The position numbers and the translations under genes were made by a program. The notes under the pieces were generated by a model, which was not told where the DNA came from, searched no databases, and saw nothing but the letters and a program-made list of their open reading frames with translations. Source: Carnobacterium mobile DSM 4848 (GTDB lineage: Bacteria; Bacillota; Bacilli; Lactobacillales; Carnobacteriaceae). Taken from it: a stretch of DNA of 64,000 nt. Shown piece after piece: positions 12,066 to 21,000 of the stretch; positions within the stretch are counted from its first letter, which is position 1; each line of letters starts with the position of its first letter. The stretch covers positions 1,234,501-1,298,500 of the forward strand of contig NZ_JQMR01000001.1 in NCBI RefSeq assembly GCF_000744825.1, in the 5' to 3' direction.

Positions 12066-12770
12066 TTAACGCTTGTCTATCCGCTTGACTGCGCTGTCTC
12101 CAATGAATTGGATAATAAAAACGACCACGAGAATAATCAATGTGGCAATCAATGTCACAGCTGGTTGATTACGTTGAAATCCTTCTAAGTAAGCTAGATT
12201 TCCTAATCCACCTGCTCCGATGACACCTGCCATGGCCGTATAACCGACTAATGAAATAGTCGTCACCGTCAGTCCGGAAACGATGGCCGGCAAACTTTCC
12301 GGTATGAGGACTTTATAAATAATTTCCCATTTGTTTGCTCCCATCGCTTCTGCTGCTTCGATTACACCTTTATCGATCTCGCGAAAGCCGATTTCTACTA
12401 GTCGCCCATAAAAAGGGGCTGAAGAAACAATCAAAGCGGGTAAAGCAGCCATTGGGCCAATCATGGAACCAACTAAACTTTTGGTTATCGGCATCATGAG
12501 TACAATCAAGATAATAAATGGAACAGAACGAAAGACATTTACAAGAATGGCTACAACCCCATACAATCCCTTGGCAAAAAACGTATCTTTTCCATTTGTT
12601 TCGTATAGCAGCAGCCCTAGCAACAAACCTAGCAGGAAGACGACGATCACTGAACCGGCTGTCATCCCTAGTGTTTGGATAGCTGCTTTTTGCATTCTGT
12701 CCCAATGGATTTCTGAAAAATCAAAGTACTGGCTCATCAATCCTGCTCCAATTTTAAGATTCGACAACAT
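12066..12770 (-). CDS. metI: Methionine ABC transporter permease MetI
   Basis: 234 residues if started at 12770, 223 if started at the ATG at 12737; both have ribosome sites (GAGG and GGAG respectively) and I cannot decide. Five or so hydrophobic helices and the EAA loop (VIEAAEAMGANKWEIIYKV), which docks on the MetN ATPase, identify a MetI-type inner membrane permease. The longer form overlaps metN by 17 bp. The product forms a homodimeric channel for methionine. Confidence 0.93.
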   Translation of the reverse strand: MLSNLKIGAGLMSQYFDFSEIHWDRMQKAAIQTLGMTAGSVIVVFLLGLLLGLLLYETNGKDTFFAKGLYGVVAILVNVFRSVPFIILIVLMMPITKSLVGSMIGPMAALPALIVSSAPFYGRLVEIGFREIDKGVIEAAEAMGANKWEIIYKVLIPESLPAIVSGLTVTTISLVGYTAMAGVIGAGGLGNLAYLEGFQRNQPAVTLIATLIILVVVFIIQFIGDSAVKRIDKR

Positions 12771-13794
12771 GTTCCATCACCTCTACTCCTACTTTCATTT
12801 GATTCAAGCGTTCGATGGCTTGAGCAATTTGCGGTTCGCTGCCGGTCAACTGCACATACAATGAACCGATCGACCCTTCTTTTGCGTGTCGAATATTTCC
12901 TTGGATGATATTCAACTCTACTTCATAGTCCCGCACAATTTTAGAAATGACCGGCATTTTGACCTGTTCTTCCTGAAAAGTTAAATGAATAATTTTTCCT
13001 TCAGGATAAGCGGTCAGCATTTCTTCCAAAATCTCATCTGTATCTTCACTGTTCGGATTAGCATCTTGCCGGATAAACCGTTTTGTGATTTCTTGTTGAG
13101 GATGTTTAAAAACTTCCATTACATCTCCTGATTCGACAACGGTTCCGTTATCCATCACAGCCACCTTATGGCAAATTTTACGAACCACATGCATTTCATG
13201 CGTGATCAAAACAATGGTTAAATTCAATCGTTTATTGATATCCAGCAACAAATCGAGGACTTCATCCGTTGTTTGAGGATCTAGAGCACTCGTTGCTTCA
13301 TCGCATAATAACAGTGTAGGTTCATTTGCTAAAGCACGTGCGATTCCGACCCGTTGTTTTTGTCCACCAGATAATTGAGCGGGATAAGTTTCTTCACGTC
13401 CTTCCAAACCGACTAATCGAATCAGTTCTTTCGCTTTCTTAATGCTTTTAGCTTTTCCCATCCCGGCAATTTCTAATGGAAATAGAACATTTTCTAATAC
13501 TGTTCTTGACCATAAAAGATTGAAGTGTTGAAAAATCATTCCGATTTTTTGTCGTTCTTTCCTTAAATCTTTTCCTGTTAATTTTGAAATAATATTGCCG
13601 TTGACAGCTACGGTTCCCGATGTAGGAGTTTCAAGTCCATTAAACATCCGGACTAATGTGCTCTTTCCAGCTCCTGAATAACCCACAATGCCGTATATTT
13701 CACCGTCTTTAATGGTTAAATTCACATCTTCAACGGCTGTCAGCTGTCCTTGTTTCGTTTGGAAAACTTTTTTGATATTGGCTAATTCAATCAT
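12754..13794 (-). CDS. metN: Methionine ABC transporter ATP-binding protein MetN
   Basis: 346 residues. Residues 1-240 are an ABC ATPase with Walker A GYSGAGKST, signature LSGGQKQR, Walker B LLLCDEATSALD and switch His in LITHEMH. The last 100 residues form the NIL/ACT-like domain that binds methionine and inhibits transport when the cell is full. It is first in the operon and starts behind AAGGAAGG directly after the T-box leader. Function as methionine importer ATPase is well supported by domain layout. Confidence 0.95.
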   Translation of the reverse strand: MIELANIKKVFQTKQGQLTAVEDVNLTIKDGEIYGIVGYSGAGKSTLVRMFNGLETPTSGTVAVNGNIISKLTGKDLRKERQKIGMIFQHFNLLWSRTVLENVLFPLEIAGMGKAKSIKKAKELIRLVGLEGREETYPAQLSGGQKQRVGIARALANEPTLLLCDEATSALDPQTTDEVLDLLLDINKRLNLTIVLITHEMHVVRKICHKVAVMDNGTVVESGDVMEVFKHPQQEITKRFIRQDANPNSEDTDEILEEMLTAYPEGKIIHLTFQEEQVKMPVISKIVRDYEVELNIIQGNIRHAKEGSIGSLYVQLTGSEPQIAQAIERLNQMKVGVEVMEHVVES

Positions 13795-13843
13795 TGGTCA
13801 TTTCCTTCCTTGGTCATTTTCAAACAATTCTCATAAATAAAAA

Positions 13844-14128
13844 AACTTCCGCCCTCATATTAAGTCATTTACTTAATATAAGGACGAAAGTTGTTACTTT
13901 TCGTGTTACCACCTTAGTTCACCGATTTATCACTAAACCAGTCTCATCCAGTACGAAAGCTCATTGCAGCTCGTATACTGTGGCACTTTATCGGATGCTT
14001 CCGGAATCAGCTTATGCTATGCATTCACTCATTCTGCTCAAAGACCATCTTCAGTTCGACTCCCATTCCCTCTTTTCAGCAACCGAGGTTCTCTAATAAA
14101 TGTTTGTAACGAACGTACTCTTCTTATC
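13844..14128 (-). promoter_or_regulatory. T-box leader of metNIQ
   Basis: Minus-strand leader with the pieces of a T-box riboswitch. Stem I opens with AAGAAGAGTA near 14128 and has an AGAGAACC...GGTTGCTGAAA apical part. The T-box sequence AAGGTGGTAACACG lies at 13915-13902, and the terminator hairpin of 22 bp (13844-13865 / 13871-13892) ends in a T7 run. Uncharged tRNA binding would favour the antiterminator. A candidate AUG specifier (14048-14046, in CUGAAG-AUG-G) agrees with methionine control, but I have not folded stem I, so the specifier is tentative. Confidence 0.88.
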
Positions 14129-14547
14129 TACGCATTTAGATATGATATTGTCCACATTCTAACAGAAGCTGTTTTGTCTGTCAACTAGCAAAAAACGTTG
14201 ATTTTTGTCAAAAATAGTAATCTTTGTCTGAAATCTAAAACCCAGCATATGAAACAACACTTCAAAACTTATACTATCTCGTTTTTTAGCACCTAGTTCT
14301 TGCATAAATCAAGGACCATCAAACGTTCTATCACTAATAAAAAATTAAGGAGGATGTTCACTCTTTACCGCATTAAAAAAAGTTTAAGTGACATAAGGTA
14401 CGTATGTTTTCAATGTTATGTCACAGAAACGGGCTTTGCCTGACATATCGCTCTTCATTTTAAGACGTTAAGGCAGGCAACCGGTATTTGCGTGACGTAT
14501 GCTGCATCTTTTCTCACACTTAAGGCAGGCAAAAAAATTTTGAACAC
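14129..14547. other. Intergenic region with repeats, no gene seen
   Basis: Upstream of the metN leader. Contains an inverted repeat GTGACATAA (14388-14396) / TTATGTCAC (14416-14424) and a direct repeat TTAAGGCAGGCAA at 14468 and 14520. The partly complementary TTTGCCTG (about 14434) can pair with that repeat. No reading frame has a credible ribosome site spacing. A small RNA is possible but unproven. Confidence 0.4.
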
Positions 14548-14593
14548 AAAAAACCACTAAACGGCTCCTTAGAAAGGCAATTTAGTGGTTTTT
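14548..14593. terminator. Terminator downstream of gcvH
   Basis: AAAAAACCACTAAA (14548-14561) pairs with TTTAGTGGTTTTT (14581-14593), with a second small stem (GCCTT/AAGG) inside. It ends the minus-strand arsC-like/gcvH unit and has T-runs on both strands. Confidence 0.8.
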
Positions 14594-14650
14594 GCTGTTA
14601 CATATAAGGTTTTTAACAAGAACTATTTTATCTATCAATTAAAAAAATTG

Positions 14651-15007
14651 TTAAACCTCGTCGGAAAGAGCATTGAATTCGGCTTCATCGACTTCTGTTA
14701 CATCCACGATCCAATTTTTATCACGATTACTTGTGTTTAAGTCTTCTGGATTGTCCGCTAATTCCGTATTAAAACTCATAACTTTTCCTGAAAAAGGAGC
14801 GATTAATTCAGTAACAGCTTTCGCTCCTTCAACTCCGATCAAATTATCGTTTTTTTCTACTCGTGCAACGTCAGTCGGAATTTCGACAAACATCACTTCA
14901 CCTAAGTCATCTTGTCCTTTTTCAGACAAACCGATTCGGTAGTGTTCGCCATCTTTTAAAATCCATAAGCCATTTTCACTGTATTTTACTTTTGTTTTTT
15001 CAGTCAT
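14651..15007 (-). CDS. gcvH: Glycine cleavage H-like lipoyl carrier protein
   Basis: 118 residues with the lipoyl-domain core EHYRIGLSEKGQDDLGEVMFVE and the modification site in VEGAKAVTEL (lysine after EGA). Glycine cleavage genes gcvT/gcvP are absent from the window; in many lactic acid bacteria GcvH serves as a lipoyl relay for 2-oxoacid dehydrogenases. Its ATG overlaps the TGA of the upstream ArsC-like gene (ATGA), the same pair that is adjacent in B. subtilis (yusI-gcvH). Function as lipoate carrier is likely; participation in glycine cleavage is not shown. Confidence 0.88.
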   Translation of the reverse strand: MTEKTKVKYSENGLWILKDGEHYRIGLSEKGQDDLGEVMFVEIPTDVARVEKNDNLIGVEGAKAVTELIAPFSGKVMSFNTELADNPEDLNTSNRDKNWIVDVTEVDEAEFNALSDEV

Positions 15008-15378
15008 TTTTCTTCTCCTTTACTGGTGAGCCATTCTTTTTCAAATCGTTCTTCTTTGAATCCTACCGTAACTTTTTTACCATTTGTTACGAGTGGGCGC
15101 TTAATCAGCATCCCATCAGTTGCAAGCAACGCTGCTGCCGTTTCTTTATCCATTGTGGGGACCGTTTCTTTTAATCCTAACTCACGGTAACGATTGCCGC
15201 TTGTATTAAAAAAACGAGCAATTGGCAAGTCAGACAACGTCATCCATTCCATTAGTTGTTCTTTGGAAGGCGGTGCAGCAATCATATCGATGGCTTCATA
15301 TGCAATTCCTTGCTGATCCAGCCACTTTCTGCCATTTCGACACGTAGAACAAGTTGGGTGTTGATAATAGTATAGCAT
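15004..15378 (-). CDS. ArsC/Spx-family protein (YusI-like)
   Basis: 124 residues with the CSTC redox pair at the N-terminus (YYQHPTCSTCRNG) and the family segments KEQLMEWM, FNTSGNRYRELGLK and MLIKRPLVT. Spx/MgsR members bind RNA polymerase and others reduce arsenate; this one resembles the YusI/YfgD group, whose role is unclear. The ATG at 15378 has GGAG nine bases upstream and is preferred over one at 15393. Four-base overlap with gcvH makes them one unit, so a link to lipoylation or redox state is possible. Confidence 0.82.
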   Translation of the reverse strand: MLYYYQHPTCSTCRNGRKWLDQQGIAYEAIDMIAAPPSKEQLMEWMTLSDLPIARFFNTSGNRYRELGLKETVPTMDKETAAALLATDGMLIKRPLVTNGKKVTVGFKEERFEKEWLTSKGEEK

Positions 15379-15412
15379 CTTTATTCTCTCCATTTCACTT
15401 CAGTTGAAGAAA

Positions 15413-16585
15413 TTAAAATCCTTCCCGTTCTTCAGAAAACATGTAACTGCGGTAATGGTACCTCATTGACATGATCAAGCCTACTCCCATCATATTCCCC
15501 AACAAGGCTGTTCCACCTTGAGAAATAAACGGAAGCGGAATTCCGGTCAGCGGCAATAAACCAATTCCCATTCCAATGTTTTCAAGAACGTGGAATAAGA
15601 TCATCATGATAACTCCTGTAGAGATATACGTGTAAAATTCATTTTTTGTATCAAAACAGATACGAATCATTTGATAAATCAATAAAAAATAAATAAAGAT
15701 CAAAATACAACTGCCGATAAAGCCGAAGTTTTCACCGATGGTTGCAAAAATCATATCGGACTCTCGAACGGGGACGTATACTTCTGAAACACCGAACCCT
15801 TTACCAAATACTTTACCTGATCCGATGGCTTTCATACTCTGAATCAATTGATAAGCTGCATCTGCAGCATCATGATAAGGATCGAGCCAAGAATCGACTC
15901 TAGCAAACTGATAGGGTTTAAAACCTAGCTTCAACAAGAAACTGCGGTCATATACCACTAGAAAGAGCAAACCGCCGCCGAGAGCAGAAATACTTAAAAA
16001 CAGCGGTAAAAGGAGGCGCCACGTTACTCCTGACATTAAAATAACGCCGCCGATGATAGCTAAAAAGACTAAAGTCGTTCCTAAATCTTGTTCTAGTAAA
16101 ATCAAAATCAACGGCGGTAAAGAAATGGCGATAATCTTCCCAATCAGCAACAGATCGGCTTTTACAAAATGTTCATCGTATTCGCTGTTGTGCCGAGTCA
16201 CTACTCGCGCTAACATTAGAATAAAGGCAATTTTCATGACTTCAGCAGGCTGGAAAGTAATGGGACCAATCTTAAACCAGCTTTTTGCGCCTGTGAAGGC
16301 TGCAGTCGGCCGATCATAAAAAAACAACACTAAGACTAAGAGCAGCAATCCCACTCCATAGGCGATCGGCGCCAGCTTCCAAAGCTGCTCTGAGTCAAAC
16401 TGCATGATCACAACAATCGCTATAATCCCCACTATATACCAAATAACTTGCATAATGGTTATTTGCAGTCCTTTACCTTCAATCATATAGGTCGTTGCAA
16501 AGAGTGTGGCTATACTGATGATTGCTAACAACATAATAGATAATATGATTCCATAGTCTATTTTTGATTCTTTGTTCTCATTCAT
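15413..16585 (-). CDS. rodA: Rod shape-determining protein RodA (SEDS glycosyltransferase)
   Basis: 390 residues, about ten membrane helices. SEDS motifs are present: FDRPTAAFTGAKSWFKIGP, FQPAEVMKIAFIL, LEQDLGTTLVF with the catalytic Asp, and FISQGGTALLGNMMGVGL. SEDS proteins polymerise lipid II with a class B PBP; RodA drives elongation and FtsW division. Presence of YQLIQSMKAIGSGKVFGKGFG and lack of division neighbours favours RodA over FtsW. It is preceded by AAGGAGATTTTT and appears monocistronic. Confidence 0.88.
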   Translation of the reverse strand: MNENKESKIDYGIILSIMLLAIISIATLFATTYMIEGKGLQITIMQVIWYIVGIIAIVVIMQFDSEQLWKLAPIAYGVGLLLLVLVLFFYDRPTAAFTGAKSWFKIGPITFQPAEVMKIAFILMLARVVTRHNSEYDEHFVKADLLLIGKIIAISLPPLILILLEQDLGTTLVFLAIIGGVILMSGVTWRLLLPLFLSISALGGGLLFLVVYDRSFLLKLGFKPYQFARVDSWLDPYHDAADAAYQLIQSMKAIGSGKVFGKGFGVSEVYVPVRESDMIFATIGENFGFIGSCILIFIYFLLIYQMIRICFDTKNEFYTYISTGVIMMILFHVLENIGMGIGLLPLTGIPLPFISQGGTALLGNMMGVGLIMSMRYHYRSYMFSEEREGF

Positions 16586-16676
16586 ATTTCTAAAAATCTC
16601 CTTGTCTCTTCAATTAAGCAATTAAAACCGTTATTGAACTTCATCTATTATATAAGAAACGGCAAACAAAAAAAAG

Positions 16677-16698
16677 GATGGGATAAAAAAATCCCATC
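16677..16698 (-). terminator. Terminator of the YihY-family gene
   Basis: GATGGGAT / ATCCCATC around an A/T loop; on the minus strand it is followed by a CTTTTTTTTT run. It lies 60 bp beyond the stop at 16761. Confidence 0.85.
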
Positions 16699-16760
16699 AT
16701 CTTTACTCTTTTATAAGAAATCAGCTAAATTTATACCGCTTAGAATGAACTATCAGAAAC

Positions 16761-17777
16761 TTAATTTAACGGTTCTTCTGCTGCTCCAGCTTCTTCCGCT
16801 TGGTGATCAGCGACTGTTTTAACTTTCGTTAGTTTCCCTCGTTGTCTCTCAGCTGATTCGATCAAATAATCTTTTTGCGTTTTACCTGCTTCAGCTGCTT
16901 CTTTTTCTTGTTTAGTTTGTTCAACGGTTTTGTTCGTCTTATATTGATAGTAAACGGTATTGAGGAATGCCCCCATCAATAAAATCATAGCTGATAAATA
17001 AAGCCATAACATCAGCACAATCACCACACCGAATGCTCCGCTTCCTGCTGCTGCCCCACCGGCATATTTCACATAAAGAGAGAAGCCTTGAGACAGAATC
17101 AACCAGCCGATAGTGGTAAATATGGCACCCGGCACTGCGTATTTTATACTTAAACCATGATTCGGCAATAAGAAATAAACCAACGTAAGCACAATAATCA
17201 AAACGACCAATAAAATCAACCAACGGAATCCCAGCACAGTTTCAATCAAAGGCAGCTGAATGTGTAGAAACTTCTCCACTAAATGCAGGATCTGCTTACC
17301 AAAAACAAAGGCGAACAAAATGAGTCCAACAACTCCTACAACCGCTAAATTAATTAGAAAAGAAACCGCCCGTACAATAATGAAATTTTTTCGTTTTTCA
17401 ACGCCATACACATCATTCAATACTACTTGCATCGCATTAAACGCTTTACTCGCTGACCAAAGAGAGGTGATCAACCCGATTGAAATGATGCCACCATGCG
17501 TATTGTTTAAAAAATCAGCTAACATAGGCTGTATGATTTTGTAAATATCCGGCGGCAATGCCGTTTTTAAATATGGCAAGATATCTGATGCACTGATGGG
17601 TAAAAAAGGAATGATATTAGCCACTACCAGTAAAATAGGCGCTATCGAAAGTAAAATAAAGTAAGCTAGTTCAGCTGAATTGGAAGATACTTCAGCTCGC
17701 TCCCAATTGGGTTTGATGATCTCTAGCCATTTTTTTGCTTTTTCTTTAAACGAAGCTTCTTTTGGAATTGCTGACAT
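16761..17777 (-). CDS. YihY/BrkB-family membrane protein
   Basis: 338 residues with six hydrophobic helices and the family segments AELAYFILLSIAPILL, GGIISIGLITSLWSASKAF and FLLPNHGLSIKYAVPGAIF. Members were once misnamed RNase BN; they are inner membrane proteins of uncertain function, possibly transport. The last 60 residues are charged (KQEKEAAEAGKTQK, ADHQAEEAGAAEE) and probably cytoplasmic. The start at 17777 has AAAGGACGTG upstream. It has its own terminator. Confidence 0.85.
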   Translation of the reverse strand: MSAIPKEASFKEKAKKWLEIIKPNWERAEVSSNSAELAYFILLSIAPILLVVANIIPFLPISASDILPYLKTALPPDIYKIIQPMLADFLNNTHGGIISIGLITSLWSASKAFNAMQVVLNDVYGVEKRKNFIIVRAVSFLINLAVVGVVGLILFAFVFGKQILHLVEKFLHIQLPLIETVLGFRWLILLVVLIIVLTLVYFLLPNHGLSIKYAVPGAIFTTIGWLILSQGFSLYVKYAGGAAAGSGAFGVVIVLMLWLYLSAMILLMGAFLNTVYYQYKTNKTVEQTKQEKEAAEAGKTQKDYLIESAERQRGKLTKVKTVADHQAEEAGAAEEPLN

Positions 17778-17830
17778 CTACCATCACGTCCTTTACAAGT
17801 TATTCAAATATGCAGTCTGTCTGCTTATCA

Positions 17831-18061
17831 CTACAGTTGATGTAAATTATAATCCATTAACAAATTATTTATGCCCTCATCAATTGACTTCGCTTTTGAT
17901 TCGGTACCTGCATTGGTTATGACCGTTACAGGTTTTCCTTCTTCTTGTTGGATCATACCGATTTTTTCTTGGTTCACATACAAAGCCAGTTCCACAAAAC
18001 CTTCTTTGTTTTGTGCTGTTTCTTTTACTTCCACTTGAATTTTTTTACTGCTTTTTGCCAT
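17831..18061 (-). CDS. DUF2969 family protein
   Basis: 76 residues, starting MAKSSKKIQVEV at 18061 behind AAAGGAG. Upstream in-frame codons to 18130 lack a ribosome site. The sequence (NQEKIGMIQQEEGK, SKAKSIDEGINNLL) belongs to the small DUF2969 family found in Lactobacillales, whose function is unknown. It lies 53 bp before the YihY gene in the same direction and may share its transcript. The family assignment is from memory of its typical length and motif. Confidence 0.75.
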   Translation of the reverse strand: MAKSSKKIQVEVKETAQNKEGFVELALYVNQEKIGMIQQEEGKPVTVITNAGTESKAKSIDEGINNLLMDYNLHQL

Positions 18062-18241
18062 AAATAAACTCCTTTTGTTTAATTTCTCATTTTTAGTATA
18101 CTCTATTTTTTCTTTTTTATCACTTATCACCTATTGTACAACTGATTTTCGAGGTATAGGTTCTTTAAGTATGCTAACTGATCTGAATTTCAGCTCTTTT
18201 TTTCATAAGTTTATTTAGTCAAAGTATTCCTTTTTTATAAA

Positions 18242-18272
18242 AAAAGCCAGTCCTTTTACAGAACTGACTTTT
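18242..18272 (-). terminator. Terminator of ald
   Basis: On the minus strand AAAAGTCAGTTC pairs with GGACTGGCTTTT (12 bp with two G-U pairs), then a T-run. It begins 8 bp after the ald stop. Confidence 0.88.
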
Positions 18273-18279
18273 TTCTTTG

Positions 18280-19395
18280 CTATTTATTGAAACAAGTACT
18301 TGCTTCAACATAGTCGATATCTAATGATTGAGCAACTTCTTTTTTAGTTAGCTTATAGTCCATTACATTGATCCCGCCGTAGACAGTTGGGTTGTCTTGT
18401 GAGGCTTGAACAACGCCTTTATTAGCGATTTCTAAAGCATAAGGTATCGTAACGTTTGTCAACGCCATTGTCGATGTTTTAGCAACAGCTCCCGGCATAT
18501 TGGCTACAGCATAATGAAGCACACCATGGCGTGTATAAACAGGGTTATCATGGGTGGTTACTTTATCAGCAGTTTCTACGATCCCGCCTTGGTCAACAGC
18601 AATGTCCACAATCACGGAACCTTCTTCCATCGATTCAACCATTTCTTCTGTAACAAGTGTTGGAGCTTTAGACCCTGGAATCAATACCGCACCGATCACT
18701 AAATCAGCTGTTTTCACTTGTTCTGCGATATTGTATTCATTCGACATCAACGTCGTGACAGAGTTTCCGAAAATATTGCCTAATTCAGCTAAACGTGCAG
18801 GATTTACATCTAAAATCGTGACATCGGCACCAAGTCCGACAGCCATTTTAGCTGCATGCATGCCTGAAACACCGCCGCCGATAATGACTACATTACCTGT
18901 TGAAACTCCTGGCGTACCGCCAAGCAGTAATCCTTTACCACCGTAGTTATTTTCTAAAAATTGTGCACCGATTTGGACAGCCATTCTACCGGCTACTTGA
19001 CTCATTGGTGTTAATAACGGTAAGACACCGTCTTTTTCCATTGTTTCATATCCAATTGCTGTTACGCCAGTTTCCATTAATTTTTCTGTTAATTCTTTAG
19101 CAGCTGCTAAGTGTAAATAAGTGAAGATGATCAATCCCTCACGGAAATAACCGTATTCTTCTGGCAATGGTTCTTTAACTTTAATAACCATATCTGCAGC
19201 CCAAACATCATCTGCATTGTTTACAATTTTTGCACCTGATTCTTCAAACTCAGCGTCCGTAAAGCCTGCTGTTTTTCCAGCTGATGCTTCAACTAAAACT
19301 TCGTGTCCGCCTTCTGTAAGACTATAGACACCCGCTGGGGAAATAGCCACCCGATTTTCGTTATTTTTGATTTCTTTAGGTATACCGATTTTCAT
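18280..19395 (-). CDS. ald: Alanine dehydrogenase
   Basis: 371 residues, standard length. It interconverts L-alanine and pyruvate plus ammonia with NAD. Motifs: [17 protein letters not shown] start, substrate Arg/Lys region, catalytic His in [14 protein letters not shown]-binding [20 protein letters not shown]. It is transcribed alone, behind AGGAGGAAAA, with a terminator right after the stop. It would let the cell use alanine or balance NADH and pyruvate. Confidence 0.96.
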   Translation of the reverse strand: MKIGIPKEIKNNENRVAISPAGVYSLTEGGHEVLVEASAGKTAGFTDAEFEESGAKIVNNADDVWAADMVIKVKEPLPEEYGYFREGLIIFTYLHLAAAKELTEKLMETGVTAIGYETMEKDGVLPLLTPMSQVAGRMAVQIGAQFLENNYGGKGLLLGGTPGVSTGNVVIIGGGVSGMHAAKMAVGLGADVTILDVNPARLAELGNIFGNSVTTLMSNEYNIAEQVKTADLVIGAVLIPGSKAPTLVTEEMVESMEEGSVIVDIAVDQGGIVETADKVTTHDNPVYTRHGVLHYAVANMPGAVAKTSTMALTNVTIPYALEIANKGVVQASQDNPTVYGGINVMDYKLTKKEVAQSLDIDYVEASTCFNK

Positions 19396-19609
19396 AATAA
19401 TTTTCCTCCTATTGAAAATTCACTGAACTCAATTCGAACAGCTTACCTTATTATTATACCCCTCAATTCTTCAAATGTGAACCGAAACGCTGTTGCAAAA
19501 GAATGTAAAACCCGTTAAAAGCTTGCACTGGCACTGTTAAAAGGCCCTCAAACTTTTTTTAAAATTCGATTTGAAAACTATTGCAATTAGATGGCAATAC
19601 AACTATTTC

Positions 19610-19819
19610 TTAGGCCGTTATAATTTTTTGTACTCGACCAACTTGATTGTCTTCTTCCAGCATGACTTTTATTCCATGAGGATGCTGAGCGCTATTTGTT
19701 AAAATACGTTTTACGTGCCCTCTTGTTAAAGTTCCAGTTCGCTGATCTTTTTTCAAGACAATGTCCACTAGCGCACCGATTTTGATATCTGCTCTTTTTT
19801 TCCCGTTCAATTCACTCAT
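19610..19819 (-). CDS. YwbE family protein (DUF2196)
   Basis: 69 residues beginning MSELNGKKRADIKIG at 19819 behind a GTAGGGG ribosome site; the in-frame extension to 19936 is not needed and has no good site. GALVDIVLKKDQRTGTLTRGHV and SAQHPHGIKVMLE define the YwbE family, a small conserved protein of unknown function. Monocistronic, between ald and the AEC transporter. The N-terminal basic, beta-rich pattern could mean nucleic-acid binding, but this is only a guess. Confidence 0.82.
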   Translation of the reverse strand: MSELNGKKRADIKIGALVDIVLKKDQRTGTLTRGHVKRILTNSAQHPHGIKVMLEEDNQVGRVQKIITA

Positions 19820-19999
19820 TCTTTCCCCTACTTTCTTTTGTTTTATTGTACCACATTCGTTTTTGCTCACTAAAACTTTCGCTATTTTTTTGCAAAATAG
19901 CTGGTCAATCGCTTTTTGCAACGGTATGATAGTCATAGCGCTGTTTTATTACTGCTAGTTTAATATGCAGCAAAAAGATCAGTTAAAGGAGTTTAGTCC

Positions 20000-20908
20000 A
20001 TGGGTCCCATTTTAATACAAGCCGTTGGTTTTTTATTGGTTATTCTTGTAGCCTATTTATTTAAAAAGAGAGGGATGTTAAAAGAGCAAGACGGACACAT
20101 TCTTTCAAAAATGATTGTTTATATTACTTTACCGGCCGCTATTATCGTAGGTTTTAATGGAGTAGCTGTAAATGCAACTTTTTTCTTGATGATTTTCTTA
20201 GGGTTCTTCAGTAATGTTGTGTTAGTTGTTCTTGGTGGAGTTTGGTGGCGAAAAAAATCTGCTGTTGATCAGTCACTGCTAATGTTTGGTATTTCCGGGT
20301 ACAATATCGGAAATTTCACCATGCCATTTGTTCAAGGCTTCTTCCCGGCTGCTGTGCCTTTTATCGGCAGTTTCGACATGGGAAATTCTTTAATGCTGGC
20401 TGGCGGTACGACAGTTGCTGTTGAAAAAATGACAGGACAAAACAAAGAGGTTCTTTCTCTTGTTCGCACATTGCAAAAGCTGCTTTCTTCTCCGCCATTT
20501 ACTACATACCTGATCATGCTGATATTAGCTCTTACTGGCATTGCTCTGCCGGATTCTGTGCTGAATATCGTGCATCTTTTTTCAAATGCTAATGCTTTCT
20601 TATCCATGTTCATGATTGGATTGTACTTAGAATTGCAAATCGACCGTTCTTCTTTAACCACAGTGGCAAAGATTTTAGGATTCCGCTATGGTTGTGGTGC
20701 TGTTTTGGCCGCTGCATTTTACTTTTTACTGCCGCTGCCTCAAATCGTTCGTACCATTTTAGTTTTATTAGCCTTTGCTCCCTTTGCCAGTCTTTCAACG
20801 ATCAATGCAATCATTTTTGGCAATAAGTCCACTAAGGTTGGATTCCTTTCATCTGCTAGTATCATTATCTCGCTTCTGATAATGACCAGTATTTTATTAT
20901 TTCTTTAA
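20000..20908 (+). CDS. AEC (auxin efflux carrier) family transporter
   Basis: 302 residues with about ten membrane helices in two halves. The N-terminal LVAYLFKKRGMLKEQDGHILSKM and the conserved polar segments GISGYNIGNFTMPFVQ and LAFAPFASLSTINAIIF are family marks. AEC carriers export or exchange organic acids such as malate or auxin-like compounds; the substrate here is not evident. Start at ATG 20000 with AAAGGAG nine bases before. It is followed 92 bp later by an acyltransferase gene on the same strand, but a link is not obvious. Confidence 0.85.
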   Translation: MGPILIQAVGFLLVILVAYLFKKRGMLKEQDGHILSKMIVYITLPAAIIVGFNGVAVNATFFLMIFLGFFSNVVLVVLGGVWWRKKSAVDQSLLMFGISGYNIGNFTMPFVQGFFPAAVPFIGSFDMGNSLMLAGGTTVAVEKMTGQNKEVLSLVRTLQKLLSSPPFTTYLIMLILALTGIALPDSVLNIVHLFSNANAFLSMFMIGLYLELQIDRSSLTTVAKILGFRYGCGAVLAAAFYFLLPLPQIVRTILVLLAFAPFASLSTINAIIFGNKSTKVGFLSSASIIISLLIMTSILLFL

Positions 20909-21000
20909 TTTTATTTGCTTTATTGATCCGCCTTTCTAGCAAATTACTTTCCAAATAAGTCCAAATGTCTCATAATAGATAGAGAACAGGAGGACTTATT

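Noticed and set aside
14352-14441. 29-codon plus-strand frame behind AAGGAGG
   Set aside because: The AGGAGG abuts the ATG without spacing, and the peptide is not recognised.
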